From contig OZ220484.1 in NCBI GenBank assembly GCA_965116165.1, positions 2,914,001 to 2,978,000 on the forward strand: a DNA stretch of 64,000 nt, read 5' to 3'. Each line of letters starts with the position of its first letter. Position 1 is the first letter of the stretch. The DNA is from Azophilus sp965116165. GTDB taxonomy: Bacteria; Pseudomonadota; Gammaproteobacteria; Pseudomonadales; Azotimanducaceae. This document shows, one piece after another, positions 17,599 through 26,361 of the stretch. The notes beneath the pieces were generated by a model, which made no database searches, was not told the origin of the DNA, and saw nothing but the letters and a program-made list of their open reading frames with translations. The position numbers and the translations under genes were made by a program.

Positions 17599-18513
17599 CT
17601 ACCGCTTTTCGACCAGCAAGAACTCCAACAACGCCTTCTGGCTGTGCAGACGGTTGCCAGCCGCTGTCCAGACGCCGCTTCTCGGGTCGTCCAACACGGT
17701 TTCGTTGACTTCCTCGCCCCGGTGGGCAGGCAGACAATGGAGGAATAGGACATCCGGCTTGGCGTAATCCAACAACGCCTCATTGATTTGATAGGGCGCG
17801 AAGACCGTGCGCCGCTTTTCGCGTTCGGCGTCGTGGCCGATTGATGACCAAACGTCGGTTACCACCAGATCGGCGTTTTCAACGGCTTTTCGTGGCGCTT
17901 CGACCAGGGAGACGTTGCTACCGCCGTCCCACAGCTCGGCGTCGGGCTCAAAACCGGGTGGACAGGCGATTTCAAGTTGAAATCCGTATTGACGGGCGGC
18001 ATTGATGTAGGAATGGCACATGTTGTAGCCATCGCCGACGAAGGCCACCTTTTTCTGTCTATCTGTAATCGTGCCGCGCAGTTCCTCGAACGCCTGCATG
18101 TCCGCAAGCAGTTGACAGGGATGAAAACGGTCGGTCATGGCGTTGATGACGGGAATAGCCGCCGCCTGCGCGAAGGCTTCCACATCGGCGTGCCTGCCGG
18201 TGCGGATGATGGCGATGTCCACCATCTCGGAGAGTACCTTGGCGGTGTCGCCGATGGGCTCGCCGCGCCCGAGTTGCGTGTCGGTGGAACCCAGAAAAAT
18301 CGCCAGGCCGCCCAGTTGATTCATGCCGGTCTCGAACGCCACCCGGGTTCGGGTACTGCTGAGCAACAGCATTAGCCCGGCGGTGCGGCCGACCAGCGGA
18401 CGGTACACTTCGCCCGCCCGCAGGCCGCGCTTGAGTTCGCTGCCGCGGGTGAGTAGCCCGCGCAATTCATCGGGGGAACAGTCAAGCAGCGATAGGAAAT
18501 CCCTTTTGTTCAT
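17599..18513 (-). CDS. argF: Ornithine carbamoyltransferase
   Basis: Catalyses ornithine + carbamoyl phosphate to citrulline, the sixth step of arginine synthesis. The 304 residues show the carbamoyl-phosphate loop SSTRTRVAFE, the HPCQLLADMQ motif, the ornithine-binding DVWSSIGHD loop and the active-site HCLPAHRGEEV. The length is typical. It follows argD on the same strand with a 44-bp gap, so argD-argF is probably one arginine operon. Anabolic use is favoured by the neighbour argD and the absence of arginine deiminase genes. Confidence 0.95.
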   Translation of the reverse strand: MNKRDFLSLLDCSPDELRGLLTRGSELKRGLRAGEVYRPLVGRTAGLMLLLSSTRTRVAFETGMNQLGGLAIFLGSTDTQLGRGEPIGDTAKVLSEMVDIAIIRTGRHADVEAFAQAAAIPVINAMTDRFHPCQLLADMQAFEELRGTITDRQKKVAFVGDGYNMCHSYINAARQYGFQLEIACPPGFEPDAELWDGGSNVSLVEAPRKAVENADLVVTDVWSSIGHDAEREKRRTVFAPYQINEALLDYAKPDVLFLHCLPAHRGEEVNETVLDDPRSGVWTAAGNRLHSQKALLEFLLVEKR

Positions 18514-18557
18514 CGGGTCGCCCGGGGTTGATGAGTTGGCTGGTGTTGTCCGAATCG

Positions 18558-19727
18558 TCAGGCCGTTTGCCCTTCGATGAGCACCGCAACCTTGGTGACA
18601 ATCTCTTCGGCTTCCGCGTCGCTCAGGTTAAGCGGCGGCAACAGCCGCACGATGGTGTCCCCGATCGCATTGATGAGAATGCCGCGTTGCAAGCCCGCAT
18701 CGACCAGCCCCGGCTTGGGCCCGTTCAGCTCAACGGCGATCATGAGGCCCTTGCCGCGCACCTCCTTGATGTGGTTGTTGCCTTTCAGGGCTTGCCTGAG
18801 GCCGTCGCATATCCGCTCGCCCAGCGATGCGGCCCGCTCGACCAGATTCTCGTTTTCGATGGTGTCAAGGACGGCGTGCGCCGCCGCGCAGGCGATGAAG
18901 TTGCCCCCGAATGTCGAGCCATGGTGGCCGGGTTGGAACAGCTCGGCGGCATCCCCGCGCGCGAGGCAGACACCGATGGGGATACCGTTGCCGAGGCCCT
19001 TGGCGGTGGTTACCACATCCGGCAGGCAATTGCCGTGCTGGTAGGCAAAGTATCGCCCGGTGCGGCCATTGCCGGTTTGCACTTCGTCCAGCATGAGCAG
19101 CCAGCCGTTCGCATCGCAGATGGTGCGCAAGGCGTCGAGATAGCCGTCGCTGGGAATATTGATGCCGCTTTCACCCTGGATTGGCTCGACAAGAATTGCG
19201 GCGATATCCATATTGTTCGCCGCGATTTGCTCGATTGCGGCCAAGTCGTCGTAGGGTGCCCGCGCAAAGCCGTTGAGCAGCGGCTCGAAGCCTGCCTGCA
19301 CCTTGCGGTTACCGGTGGCGGTGAGGGTCGCCATGGTGCGGCCATGGAAACTCTGGTCGGTCACGATGACCGTGGGGCACTTGATGCCGTGTTTTTGGCC
19401 GTGCAGGCGTGCAATCTTGATAGCCGCCTCGTTCGCCTCCGCGCCGGAATTGCCGAAGAATGCCCTGTCCATGCCGGAAAGTGCCGCCAGTCTATTGGCA
19501 AGCGCCGCCTGACTCGGAATTTCGTAGAGGTTGGATGTGTGCAGCAGGGTTTGCGCTTGGTTTGAGACGGCTTGGGCCACGGCCGGATGCGCATGCCCAA
19601 GCCCGCAAACGGCCAACCCGGTCAGCGCGTCGATGTAGCGCTTGCCGTCGGTGTCTTCCACATAGGCGCCACTGCCCCTGACGAATGCCACCGGCAGGCG
19701 CGCATAGGTGCTCATCAGCCCGGTCAT
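18558..19727 (-). CDS. argD: Acetylornithine/succinyl-DAP aminotransferase
   Basis: A PLP-dependent class III aminotransferase in arginine (and possibly lysine) biosynthesis. Features: DGKRYIDALTGLAVCGLGHA H, FFGNSGAEANEAAIKIAR, LMLDEVQTGNGRTG, and the Schiff-base Lys in VVTTAKGLGNG. About 389 residues from the ATG at 19727; upstream GTG (19742) and downstream ATG (19715) are alternatives. First gene of the argD-argF pair. A strong terminator-like hairpin lies only 15-40 bases before the start codon on the same strand, which raises the question of how the gene is transcribed. Confidence 0.93.
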   Translation of the reverse strand: MTGLMSTYARLPVAFVRGSGAYVEDTDGKRYIDALTGLAVCGLGHAHPAVAQAVSNQAQTLLHTSNLYEIPSQAALANRLAALSGMDRAFFGNSGAEANEAAIKIARLHGQKHGIKCPTVIVTDQSFHGRTMATLTATGNRKVQAGFEPLLNGFARAPYDDLAAIEQIAANNMDIAAILVEPIQGESGINIPSDGYLDALRTICDANGWLLMLDEVQTGNGRTGRYFAYQHGNCLPDVVTTAKGLGNGIPIGVCLARGDAAELFQPGHHGSTFGGNFIACAAAHAVLDTIENENLVERAASLGERICDGLRQALKGNNHIKEVRGKGLMIAVELNGPKPGLVDAGLQRGILINAIGDTIVRLLPPLNLSDAEAEEIVTKVAVLIEGQTA

Positions 19728-19742
19728 GGTTCTCGCCCCCAC

Positions 19743-19764
19743 AAAAAAAGGCAGCGGGGCTGCC
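19743..19764 (-). terminator. Rho-independent terminator just upstream of argD
   Basis: On the minus strand, GGCAGC-CCC-GCTGCC (a perfect 6-bp GC-rich stem) is followed directly by seven T residues, then GTGGGGGCGAGAACC and the argD ATG. It could end an upstream leftward transcript or act as an attenuator in the argD leader. Confidence 0.75.
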
Positions 19765-19768
19765 TTGG

Positions 19769-20050
19769 ATGCAAAAAAGGAAACGACAAAAGCAAAATGC
19801 TAATCCAGCGGCGGTTGCGGATCAAGGGCTACATCCCAGCCATGTCTATGCGCGGATACTACGCAAGGCCATCCAGAAGGGGCTGGCTCTGGACGAGCTG
19901 CATCTGGGTGACGTGCTGATCGCCCTACGAAACGCAGGGTACAGCGTTGACCGGAAGACAGGGCTTCTTGGACTGAGCGAAAATTCGCGTAAGGTGTTGA
20001 CGAATTTTCCTGGAGTCACAAACCAGCCCCGTCAAGCGGCCAATAGCTAA
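19769..20050 (+). CDS. Hypothetical small basic protein
   Basis: A 93-residue reading frame starting with the ATG at 19769 and a Lys/Arg/Gln-rich N-terminus (MQKRKRQKQNAN). It continues with plausible helical sequence (HVYARILRKAIQKGLALDEL, LGDVLIALRNAGYSVDRKTG LL). It faces the opposite way to argD. No ribosome-binding site is convincing and I do not recognise the family. It could be a small DNA-binding or phage-type protein, or a non-coding frame. It occupies most of the 390-bp gap between argD and the nuclease gene. Confidence 0.4.
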   Translation: MQKRKRQKQNANPAAVADQGLHPSHVYARILRKAIQKGLALDELHLGDVLIALRNAGYSVDRKTGLLGLSENSRKVLTNFPGVTNQPRQAANS

Positions 20051-20121
20051 TCGAGCGAGCGTGGCGGGCACCGATGGCCACCGACGCGATTTGAGAATTG
20101 CGCAGCAAAGCCCTTCGGCTT

Positions 20122-20766
20122 TTAAAGGACGGTCAGCAAGCGATAATAAACGACCACGTCAACGCCCAAAGCATGTCCGGCCGGGATTTCATCCTTGGCT
20201 TCCATCGTCAAACTACCCCATGTCTCTTGCAGGCGCTCATAGCCTGCATTGATTTCGGCTTTGTTGGTTTTTCTGAGCGCTCTCCTTTCTCGGAGATATT
20301 TGATTTCTTGGCCGTGCTCCTCAAGCGGGGGAGGGTCACAATGGACGCAGAAAGATAGGATGTACTTTGCGCAATCAAAAGGTGCCGCCCGAAGTCTCTC
20401 AATGTCTTTTGCCGTCCCCTCACGAGGATTCTTCGGCCCCGAACCTTTTAACCACCTTGCAATATCAAAGTCGTTCCATTGCTTGGCCTCAATCAGGGCG
20501 CACGGCGCGTCATCTTGCAACACCGCAAGGTCAAACTGAATTTTTTTCCCGCTCGGGCTCCATTCCTTGCTCCCCGGAGGGCTCCATTCCCGGACTATCT
20601 TCAATTTCGGGAGCATTGCCGTCTTGCGGATATGCCACGCCAACGCGGAGCAGAGCGGCAGCTCGATCTTGCCGGTCAACGCGGCATAGGCCAACCAGTC
20701 CGAGTCGAATACATCGCCCAAGTGACGCAGGGCATCGGTAATCATCTTGGTAGTGCGAATATCCAC
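20122..20766 (-). CDS. Candidate PD-(D/E)XK nuclease of a restriction island
   Basis: A 214-residue protein with one clear hint of function. IQFDLAVLQDDAPCALIEAK fits the D...(E/D)xK core of PD-(D/E)XK nucleases, with the Asp on one strand and Glu-x-Lys on the next. The N-terminal ~60 residues are helical and the C-terminus has no known motif. It is divergent from a C5 cytosine methyltransferase ~350 bp away, so it may be the restriction enzyme or a Vsr-like or DUF-type nuclease of that island. No family assignment can be made by eye, so treat the nuclease call as tentative. Confidence 0.5.
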   Translation of the reverse strand: MDIRTTKMITDALRHLGDVFDSDWLAYAALTGKIELPLCSALAWHIRKTAMLPKLKIVREWSPPGSKEWSPSGKKIQFDLAVLQDDAPCALIEAKQWNDFDIARWLKGSGPKNPREGTAKDIERLRAAPFDCAKYILSFCVHCDPPPLEEHGQEIKYLRERRALRKTNKAEINAGYERLQETWGSLTMEAKDEIPAGHALGVDVVVYYRLLTVL

Positions 20767-21114
20767 TTTCGCTCCAATTCCCTTTGCGTAGGCTCTTGAT
20801 TCTTGCTTGGTAGCCTGTCGGACTTAGGCACCGGTTCGCTATAATAGCCGCTGTGCCAACGACCGGGTTTCCGAGATGCCGAAGTTTGTCCAGCGCGACG
20901 CCTCCCAACTGTAAAAGCGGACCGGGCTGCCGTGGGAGGAGCCGCGGCCGGAGGAACAGATCAACCCGGCGGATTCAGATAGTGCGCTCTTGCGGCTATT
21001 CGAGGCTGGAGGGGCGAGTCGGCCGCGAACCGACCATCGCCAACGAACCCGCTACTGGGTAAAGTGAGAACCGACGAAGGCTTGCGGCAACCACGAGTTT
21101 TGCTAGGGTGAAAC
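20767..21114. other. Gap between nuclease candidate and methyltransferase
   Basis: It must hold the promoters of two divergent genes. A short plus-strand frame ending at 21067 reads NPADSDSALLRLFEAGGASR PRTDHRQRTRYWVK. This looks like a protein C-terminus but has no start; it may be a gene scrap. Nothing else is recognisable. Confidence 0.4.
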
Positions 21115-22206
21115 ATGATGTTATCCACGCCCGGGATTGAGCAAAGACCGCAGCCGAACGCAAGCGTGATCGATTTGTTCTGCGGTGCCGGGGGGGTATC
21201 GCATGGCTTCCTGCTCGAAGGGTTTAGGATTGCATGCGGTTACGATATCGACGAGGCCTGCCGTTTTGCCTATGAAGAGAACAACCATGCGGCGTTCATC
21301 CGCCAAGATATCGAGACCCTCAACCATCAAGACCTCGTCCGCAAGTTTACTAGCGGGATTCCGAGGGTGCTCGTGGGATGTGCGCCCTGCCAACCATTTT
21401 CACGATATTCGCAGGGCCGTGAGGATCCGAAATGGCGGCTTTTAAAGGATTTCGCTGAATTGGCGGTAAGCGTTTCCCCGGACGTACTGTCCATGGAGAA
21501 TGTCCCTCAGCTTATTCGGTTCCAAGGCGGCACGCTCTTTGATGCCTTCGTGGAGAGGTTGCAGCATACTGGATACCGGGTGGGATGGGACATTGTGGAT
21601 TGTGCCGACTTTGGTGTACCGCAAGCGCGGTCACGGCTGGTTCTGATTGCATCCCGTCACGGGATTCCTAGACTGCCCACGCCCACACATTCCAAGAGTA
21701 GGCATGTAACAGTGCGGGATGCGATTGGTGGTATGCCAGCGCTGTCGGCAGGTGGCGTAGACCCGGACGACCCGTTGCACCGGGCGAGTTCTTTATCGTC
21801 CATCAATCTTCGACGCATTCGAGCGTCTACCCCAGGGGGCACTTGGCGGGATTGGGACGATGCACTGGTCACCGACTGTCACAGACGTAGTACAGGCCGA
21901 GGCTATGCCAGCGTCTATGGCCGTATGCATTGGCATCGTCCCTCGCCTACGATTACGACCCAATTTTACGGTTTCGGAAACGGTCGCTTTGGTCATCCAG
22001 AACAGGATCGAGCTATCTCCTTGCGCGAGGGAGCCGTCCTCCAGACTTTCCCGAGAAACTACGCCTTCTCGCGATGTGGGGAAGCCGTAGAATTTAAACG
22101 TTTGGGACGAATGATAGGAAACGCCGTGCCGGTCGCAATGGCCCGCGCGATTGCTCGTGCAGTCGCTGCTCATTTGGAGGAGATACGTTGCGCACACTTG
22201 AAATGA
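21115..22206 (+). CDS. DNA (cytosine-5-)-methyltransferase
   Basis: Transfers a methyl group from SAM to C5 of cytosine in a specific DNA site. The 363 residues contain the ordered C5-MTase motifs: I VIDLFCGAGGVSHGF, IV VGCAPCQPFSRYS (catalytic Cys in PCQP), VI MENVPQL, VIII PQARSRLVLIA, IX after the target-recognition region (RPSPTITTQFYGFGNGRFG), and X RMIGNAVPVAMARAIA. All key motifs look intact. It overlaps the start of an ATPase gene by four bases (ATGA), the standard arrangement in some restriction-modification operons. A candidate nuclease lies divergently on the left. The recognition site is unknown. Confidence 0.93.
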   Translation: MMLSTPGIEQRPQPNASVIDLFCGAGGVSHGFLLEGFRIACGYDIDEACRFAYEENNHAAFIRQDIETLNHQDLVRKFTSGIPRVLVGCAPCQPFSRYSQGREDPKWRLLKDFAELAVSVSPDVLSMENVPQLIRFQGGTLFDAFVERLQHTGYRVGWDIVDCADFGVPQARSRLVLIASRHGIPRLPTPTHSKSRHVTVRDAIGGMPALSAGGVDPDDPLHRASSLSSINLRRIRASTPGGTWRDWDDALVTDCHRRSTGRGYASVYGRMHWHRPSPTITTQFYGFGNGRFGHPEQDRAISLREGAVLQTFPRNYAFSRCGEAVEFKRLGRMIGNAVPVAMARAIARAVAAHLEEIRCAHLK

Positions 22207-22861
22207 CCATCAGCATGAGTGCGATAGAGCACTTGGGCATGAATCTATACAGCACCATGCCTGCGGTGCTTTCCGAGATCGTCGCGAACGCATGGGATGC
22301 TGACGCCAGCCGGGTCGAGGTGACGCTGGATAAAGAAGCCGGGACTATAGCCATTCAGGACAACGGGTGTGGGATGACCCGCGACGAGGTTATTGACCAT
22401 TTCCTGACGGTTGGTTTTCGTCGCCGAACAGCGATAGGAGAGAGTACACCAATCCATGGGCGTAAACCGTTGGGACGCAAAGGTATTGGCAAACTGTCTT
22501 CGTTTTGAAAAGATCATCGGTGGCAACCCCCGTGGACGAGTTGACACGACAGATAAGAAAGTATCGTGATGGAGCCAGAGAGCTTATTGCCCAGTCGATC
22601 TATCCAAAATGGCCACTAGACATAATTTGCCTGGTCGGTACGCCTCCGCCGGAGTGGGATAAAGGCTCCGGTGGTGAAGATGTGGAAAAAACCTTGGCAA
22701 GTGTGGATGCTAGATTGGTGTTCTACGACCAGTTGCTCGAAAATGCAAGGCGCGGTTATGCCGATTACCTCGAAGAGCACAAGAAGATAGACAGTCTATG
22801 GAAAATATTTCAGGGAATAGATGATTTTGCTGCGTCCATGGGAGGAGAAAGTGGTATCTGA
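22203..22861 (+). pseudogene. GHKL-type ATPase gene collapsed by internal deletion
   Basis: The start (ATG at 22203) overlaps the methyltransferase stop. Residues 1-100 form the N-terminal half of a GHKL (Hsp90/MutL-like) ATPase: LSEIVANAWDADASRVEV, IAIQDNGCGMTRDEVID, and the ATP-lid GRKPLGRKGIGKLSSF. It stops immediately after the lid at 22506-22508. The next ~350 bases, in another frame, encode what looks like the C-terminal end of the same family (LDIICLVGTPP, LASVDARLVFYDQLLENARR GYADYLEEHKK). The normal protein is several hundred residues longer, so a large central deletion with frameshift is inferred. These ATPases accompany C5 methyltransferases in some R-M loci. Confidence 0.7.
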
Positions 22862-22888
22862 TCCTTTAGCCGCACCCACGTCGTCCGC

Positions 22889-23327
22889 TCACCCGCGCCC
22901 CAACATCTCCGTCGCCCGATCTATCATCTCGTCTTTGTTGTACAAATCGAAATAAATCGACGCCATCACGTTCTGCGGCCCGAAGAAGAATCGCTCGTAG
23001 GGAACTTGGATGCGGGCGGTGTGTCGAAGGTGGATTTGCCCTCGTCGTAGGTGTCGCGGCAGATCGGCCGCAAGCCGGCGGTATCGATGGGCAGGGTGAA
23101 TGCGAAGGCGAACGGGATGTTTTCTTCGGCGGCTTTCAGCAGTGTCGAGGGAAATACCTCGATTTCGTTTCTCGGTCCCGCTGCCGGTCGATGAAGCCCG
23201 TCAGGGTCCGCGTACCGCGGGCCAACCCGGGCTCGCGCGTGACATCCCCCACCCGCCTGCCATGCATCCACAGATCGCGCCCATCGCGCAATGAGTCGAG
23301 ATACCGTGCGCCGGTCTTTATTGCCAT
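22889..23327 (-). pseudogene. Deletion derivative of an hpaB-like gene
   Basis: This stretch matches the intact hpaB-like gene at 35594-37039 from its stop codon to its start codon, but with two internal deletions. After 23006 it jumps from the equivalent of ~35704 to ~36285, and after ~23170 from ~36451 to ~36880. About 440 of 1446 bases remain and the frame is broken. Conserved parts include the C-terminal IDRATEMLGRG-type end and the N-terminal MAIKTGARYLDSLRDGRDLW. It cannot encode an enzyme. Confidence 0.85.
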
Positions 23328-23605
23328 TTGTTCGTTCCCCTGATTTGGACAATGCGTCAAATAGCCCGTAGTGGTCGCCCGTGTCCACGTAAACGGCAAA
23401 CAGGCGGTGTAGCTACCAGCGGCTTGGGCACGACCTGTCCATTTGCTTGACCAAACACGGAGATTATGCGGGACAAGCCTGGGTGTTGCGCCCTCTCAGC
23501 GGATGTCGCTTGGGCAGACACCGAAAATCTTGACCAAACGGGAACGGGTGGGGGTGCTTTGGCCACCCACGCGCATTGACGCCCCGCCCCCTCTGTGAAA
23601 CCGTA
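23328..23605 (-). pseudogene. Collapsed upstream flank with AraC C-terminal scrap
   Basis: It continues the similarity of the hpaB relic into the region that corresponds to 37040-37370. It includes the last ~10 codons of the AraC regulator (minus strand, FGVCPSDIR and stop, at 23496-23528). At about 23528 it joins sequence equivalent to 40618-40760 (AAACGGGAACGG.TGG.GGTGC, then CCACGCGCATTGACGCCCC). So everything between 37.37 and 40.62 kb in the intact locus is missing here. From 23606 to 23804 nothing is recognised. Confidence 0.75.
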
Positions 23606-23804
23606 ACAACAAGTTTGACAGGATACTGTTGCCGAGGTGAGGCAAAACCCCCACGTTGCGGCCCGGGCCCGTCACAGCCGCTTGGACGGGCGCACGACCG
23701 GCCCCGCCTCAATCCAGCAAATTTTCAACAGGCTGATAGCACTACGATGCACAACGGAGGTCAGCGCAATCCCGCAAAACTCCCGCAACGAGTTTGATCA
23801 GACT

Positions 23805-23909
23805 TAAGGAACCTCTGATTAATTCTGTAGCCACGGTATCCAAGTCAATAAAATCAATAGCCTACGAGTAGATCAATGCTGCTCTATCGAATTGTTCAGA
23901 CCTTCCTTA
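23805..23909. repeat. MITE-like element, copy 1 (~105 bp)
   Basis: The ends are imperfect inverted repeats: TAAGGAACCTCTGATTAAT on the left and, complemented, TAAGGAAGGTCTGAACAAT on the right. The whole element is the reverse complement of that at 40794-40895 with few differences (shared core CTACGAGTAGATCAATGCTG and similar). It has no coding capacity. Its right end supplies the TAA stop codon of the aldehyde dehydrogenase gene. Confidence 0.85.
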
Positions 23910-25391
23910 ACGGTTTGTAGGGAAGCCAAGATCAACCTTACTGCTGGAGGGGTCCGGCCAGCGCATGGTCACTGCTTTCACTCTTGTATAGAACGACAAC
24001 GATTCGGGCCCCGTTAGTTTGGTGTCCGGAAAGGCGCTTGCCTTAAACCCACCGAAACTGTGTGACCAGTTGGGGACCGGTATCGGGACGTTAACGCCAA
24101 CAGAGCCAACCTCGACGCTCTCTACAAAGCGCTTGGCGATGCCTCCGTCGCGCGTAAAAATCGCGGCGCCATTGCCCATCGGATGTCCTGCCACGATAGT
24201 CATCGCTTCCTCATACGTTTCGGCACGAACGATGGAGAGTACCGGGCCGAAGACTTCCTCTTCGTAAATGGCCATGCCCGGTTTCACATGATCGACCAAG
24301 CTGGCACCCACCAGCCACGGACAGCCATTGCCGCTTGACTGCCTCCCATCGACCGCCAGTGTGGCGCCCTCGCCTTGCACCCCCGCGAGAAAACCGTGAA
24401 TTCGATCTCTACTCTCAGCGCTTATTACCGGGCCTAGTTCGACATCCTCGCCGTCGGCGGATCCTGTCTTAATGTCCGGAATGCGCTTTTTGATCTGGTC
24501 AACGAGGGCGTCACCAATGCTGCCGACGGCGACCACAACGGATATTGCCATGCACCGCTGCCCCGCCGCTCCGAAAGCCGCTGAAACGGCAGCATCGGCT
24601 GCCATATTCAGATCGGCGTCGGGAAGGACGACCATGTGATTCTTGCCGCTGCCGAAGGCTTGCACGCGCTTTTCGTTCTGTGCACCGGCAACATGCAGCA
24701 GTTTTGCCACGCGCGTGCTGCCAACAAAGGTCAAACCTGCTACATCGGGGTGCTCGACCAGCCTCTCGACCACAGTCTTCCCCCCATTGACGACATTCAG
24801 CACTCCATCCGGCAATCCTGCCCGCCCGAACAACTCTGCCGTTCTACGAAACGTGCTGGGTACACGTTCGCTCGGCTTTGCGACAACCGTGTTGCCGCAA
24901 GCCATGGCCATTACAGCCTGAATGGTCGAAATCATGATTGGAAAGTTGAATGGGCTAACGGCTGCAATGACACCGATCGGAAACCGAGAATCGCTAGTAT
25001 CAACACTGGTGGAAATGTTCTGAGATTGTCGGTTCTGAAACCAACTGGGCACACTCGCCGCATAGGCAATTCCTTCGACCGCCTTGTTGAATTCGGCCGT
25101 TGCGTCAGGACGCGTTTTACCGCCCTCTGTTACCACGATGTCCACTAGTTCGGCCCGGTGCTGCTTGATCAATTCGCGAATATCCAGCATCAGCTCTGAT
25201 CGGTATTGCAACCCCGTCGCCGACCAAGTATCAAAAGCTTTACGCGCCGCAGCAATCGCTTGGTCCACCTCATTGGCGCCGGCATGCATCACCGTGCCTA
25301 TTCGCTCAGCGCTGGACGGATTGAACAACGCCGACTCGTCGTAACCGCTTTGAACCGCTTCTCCAGCAATGAAGTGATCAGTGACGTTCAT
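23907..25391 (-). CDS. Methylmalonate-semialdehyde dehydrogenase-like aldehyde dehydrogenase
   Basis: An NAD-dependent aldehyde dehydrogenase of 494 residues, closest in style to MmsA (CoA-acylating). Motifs: PFNFPIMISTIQAVMAMACG NT, VVAKPSERVPST, the glycine motif TFVGSTRVAKLL, and the catalytic Cys in FGAAGQRCMAIS. It lacks the general-base Glu-Leu-Gly-Gly motif, with QAFGSGKNHMVV in its place, as in the CoA-acylating subgroup. It follows the FAH gene by 8 bases, so the two form an operon. In this cluster it could oxidise the semialdehyde released after ring cleavage. The last codons run into the MITE, whose end provides the stop. Confidence 0.88.
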   Translation of the reverse strand: MNVTDHFIAGEAVQSGYDESALFNPSSAERIGTVMHAGANEVDQAIAAARKAFDTWSATGLQYRSELMLDIRELIKQHRAELVDIVVTEGGKTRPDATAEFNKAVEGIAYAASVPSWFQNRQSQNISTSVDTSDSRFPIGVIAAVSPFNFPIMISTIQAVMAMACGNTVVAKPSERVPSTFRRTAELFGRAGLPDGVLNVVNGGKTVVERLVEHPDVAGLTFVGSTRVAKLLHVAGAQNEKRVQAFGSGKNHMVVLPDADLNMAADAAVSAAFGAAGQRCMAISVVVAVGSIGDALVDQIKKRIPDIKTGSADGEDVELGPVISAESRDRIHGFLAGVQGEGATLAVDGRQSSGNGCPWLVGASLVDHVKPGMAIYEEEVFGPVLSIVRAETYEEAMTIVAGHPMGNGAAIFTRDGGIAKRFVESVEVGSVGVNVPIPVPNWSHSFGGFKASAFPDTKLTGPESLSFYTRVKAVTMRWPDPSSSKVDLGFPTNR

Positions 25392-25399
25392 TAGTTCCT

Positions 25400-26299
25400 C
25401 TATGCCCTGTCAGGCGTAGCCGTCGATAGAAATCTGTCCGGCTCTTCAACGACACGATTGATGATCGCGCCAATTTCCTCGATCTCTATCTTCACCACAT
25501 CGCCAGCTTTCAACCATTGTGGTGGCTTCATGATTGCGGCAACACCGCTGGGAGTTCCCGTAGGGATAATGTCGCCCGGCTCCAGGGTGAACACCGATGT
25601 CAGGTATTCAATTAGGTCTCGACACGAATACTTGAGGTTGCCCGTGTGATCATGTTGACGCCGCTCTTCGTTCACCCACGTCGTTAAAGACAGGTTGGGT
25701 GTCGGCCCGACTTCGTCCTTGGTCAACAGCGCTGGACCAAATGGGCAGTGAGTGTCAAAGGACTTTCCCATCGTGAATGTAGCCGATGCCAACTGCCAGT
25801 CGCGGACACTGAGATCATTTAGGACGGTGAATCCGGCGATGACGTCGCCCGCGTCTTCGGCCTTTACATGACGACAACGCTTGCCGATGACGATGGCCAA
25901 TTCGCCCTCGTAGTCCAATTGTTCCGAGACCTTCGGCAGATGCACATCGTCGTAGGGCCCGACGACACTCGTCACCTGCTTGTTGAAAACCATGGGGACA
26001 GGCGGAATCTTCACGCCATGTCCCTCGGCCTCCCTGATGTGGCCCAGGTAGTTCACGCCGATGGCCAGGATTTTCCTTGGCCGTGGTACCGGCGCCATCA
26101 AGTGTACATCCTTGCTGGCCAGCCTTGGCGCTATGTCGAGGATCCTGTTGGCATGGGCTAGAAACTCGTCACCCGTCTCGAGGGCGCCAATCATATCCAG
26201 TTTCGCGATCTGTGCATCGACACTCAAATCGGCGACCTCCGAGTCGCTGGTCAAGACCCCGAGTTTCTCCGACACATCGAAAAACGTAACCAGTTTCAT
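25400..26299 (-). CDS. Fumarylacetoacetate hydrolase family protein
   Basis: A 299-residue FAH-superfamily enzyme. The metal-binding and catalytic pattern is present: LAIGVNYLGHIREAEG, QLDYEGELAIVIGKRC (Glu ligands), VLNDLSVRDWQ (Asp ligand), FDTHCPFGPALL and IPTGTPSGVA. Family members hydrolyse C-C bonds of fumarylacetoacetate or acylpyruvates, or decarboxylate or isomerise ring-cleavage products. First gene of the FAH/aldehyde dehydrogenase operon. An operator-like palindrome (26404-26421) lies ~105 bases upstream of the start, matching those in front of the TonB receptor and monooxygenase genes. Confidence 0.9.
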   Translation of the reverse strand: MKLVTFFDVSEKLGVLTSDSEVADLSVDAQIAKLDMIGALETGDEFLAHANRILDIAPRLASKDVHLMAPVPRPRKILAIGVNYLGHIREAEGHGVKIPPVPMVFNKQVTSVVGPYDDVHLPKVSEQLDYEGELAIVIGKRCRHVKAEDAGDVIAGFTVLNDLSVRDWQLASATFTMGKSFDTHCPFGPALLTKDEVGPTPNLSLTTWVNEERRQHDHTGNLKYSCRDLIEYLTSVFTLEPGDIIPTGTPSGVAAIMKPPQWLKAGDVVKIEIEEIGAIINRVVEEPDRFLSTATPDRA

Positions 26300-26361
26300 C
26301 CAGAGCTACCCCTATATCTTTCTGAATTTAATAGTGAAAATGACCAGTTAAGCGCTGCGTT

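Noticed and set aside
20853..21062. 69-codon plus-strand frame between the nuclease candidate and the methyltransferase
   Set aside because: It is Arg/Ser-rich with no homology cue. A different frame of the same stretch looks more like a protein C-terminus, but it also lacks a start.
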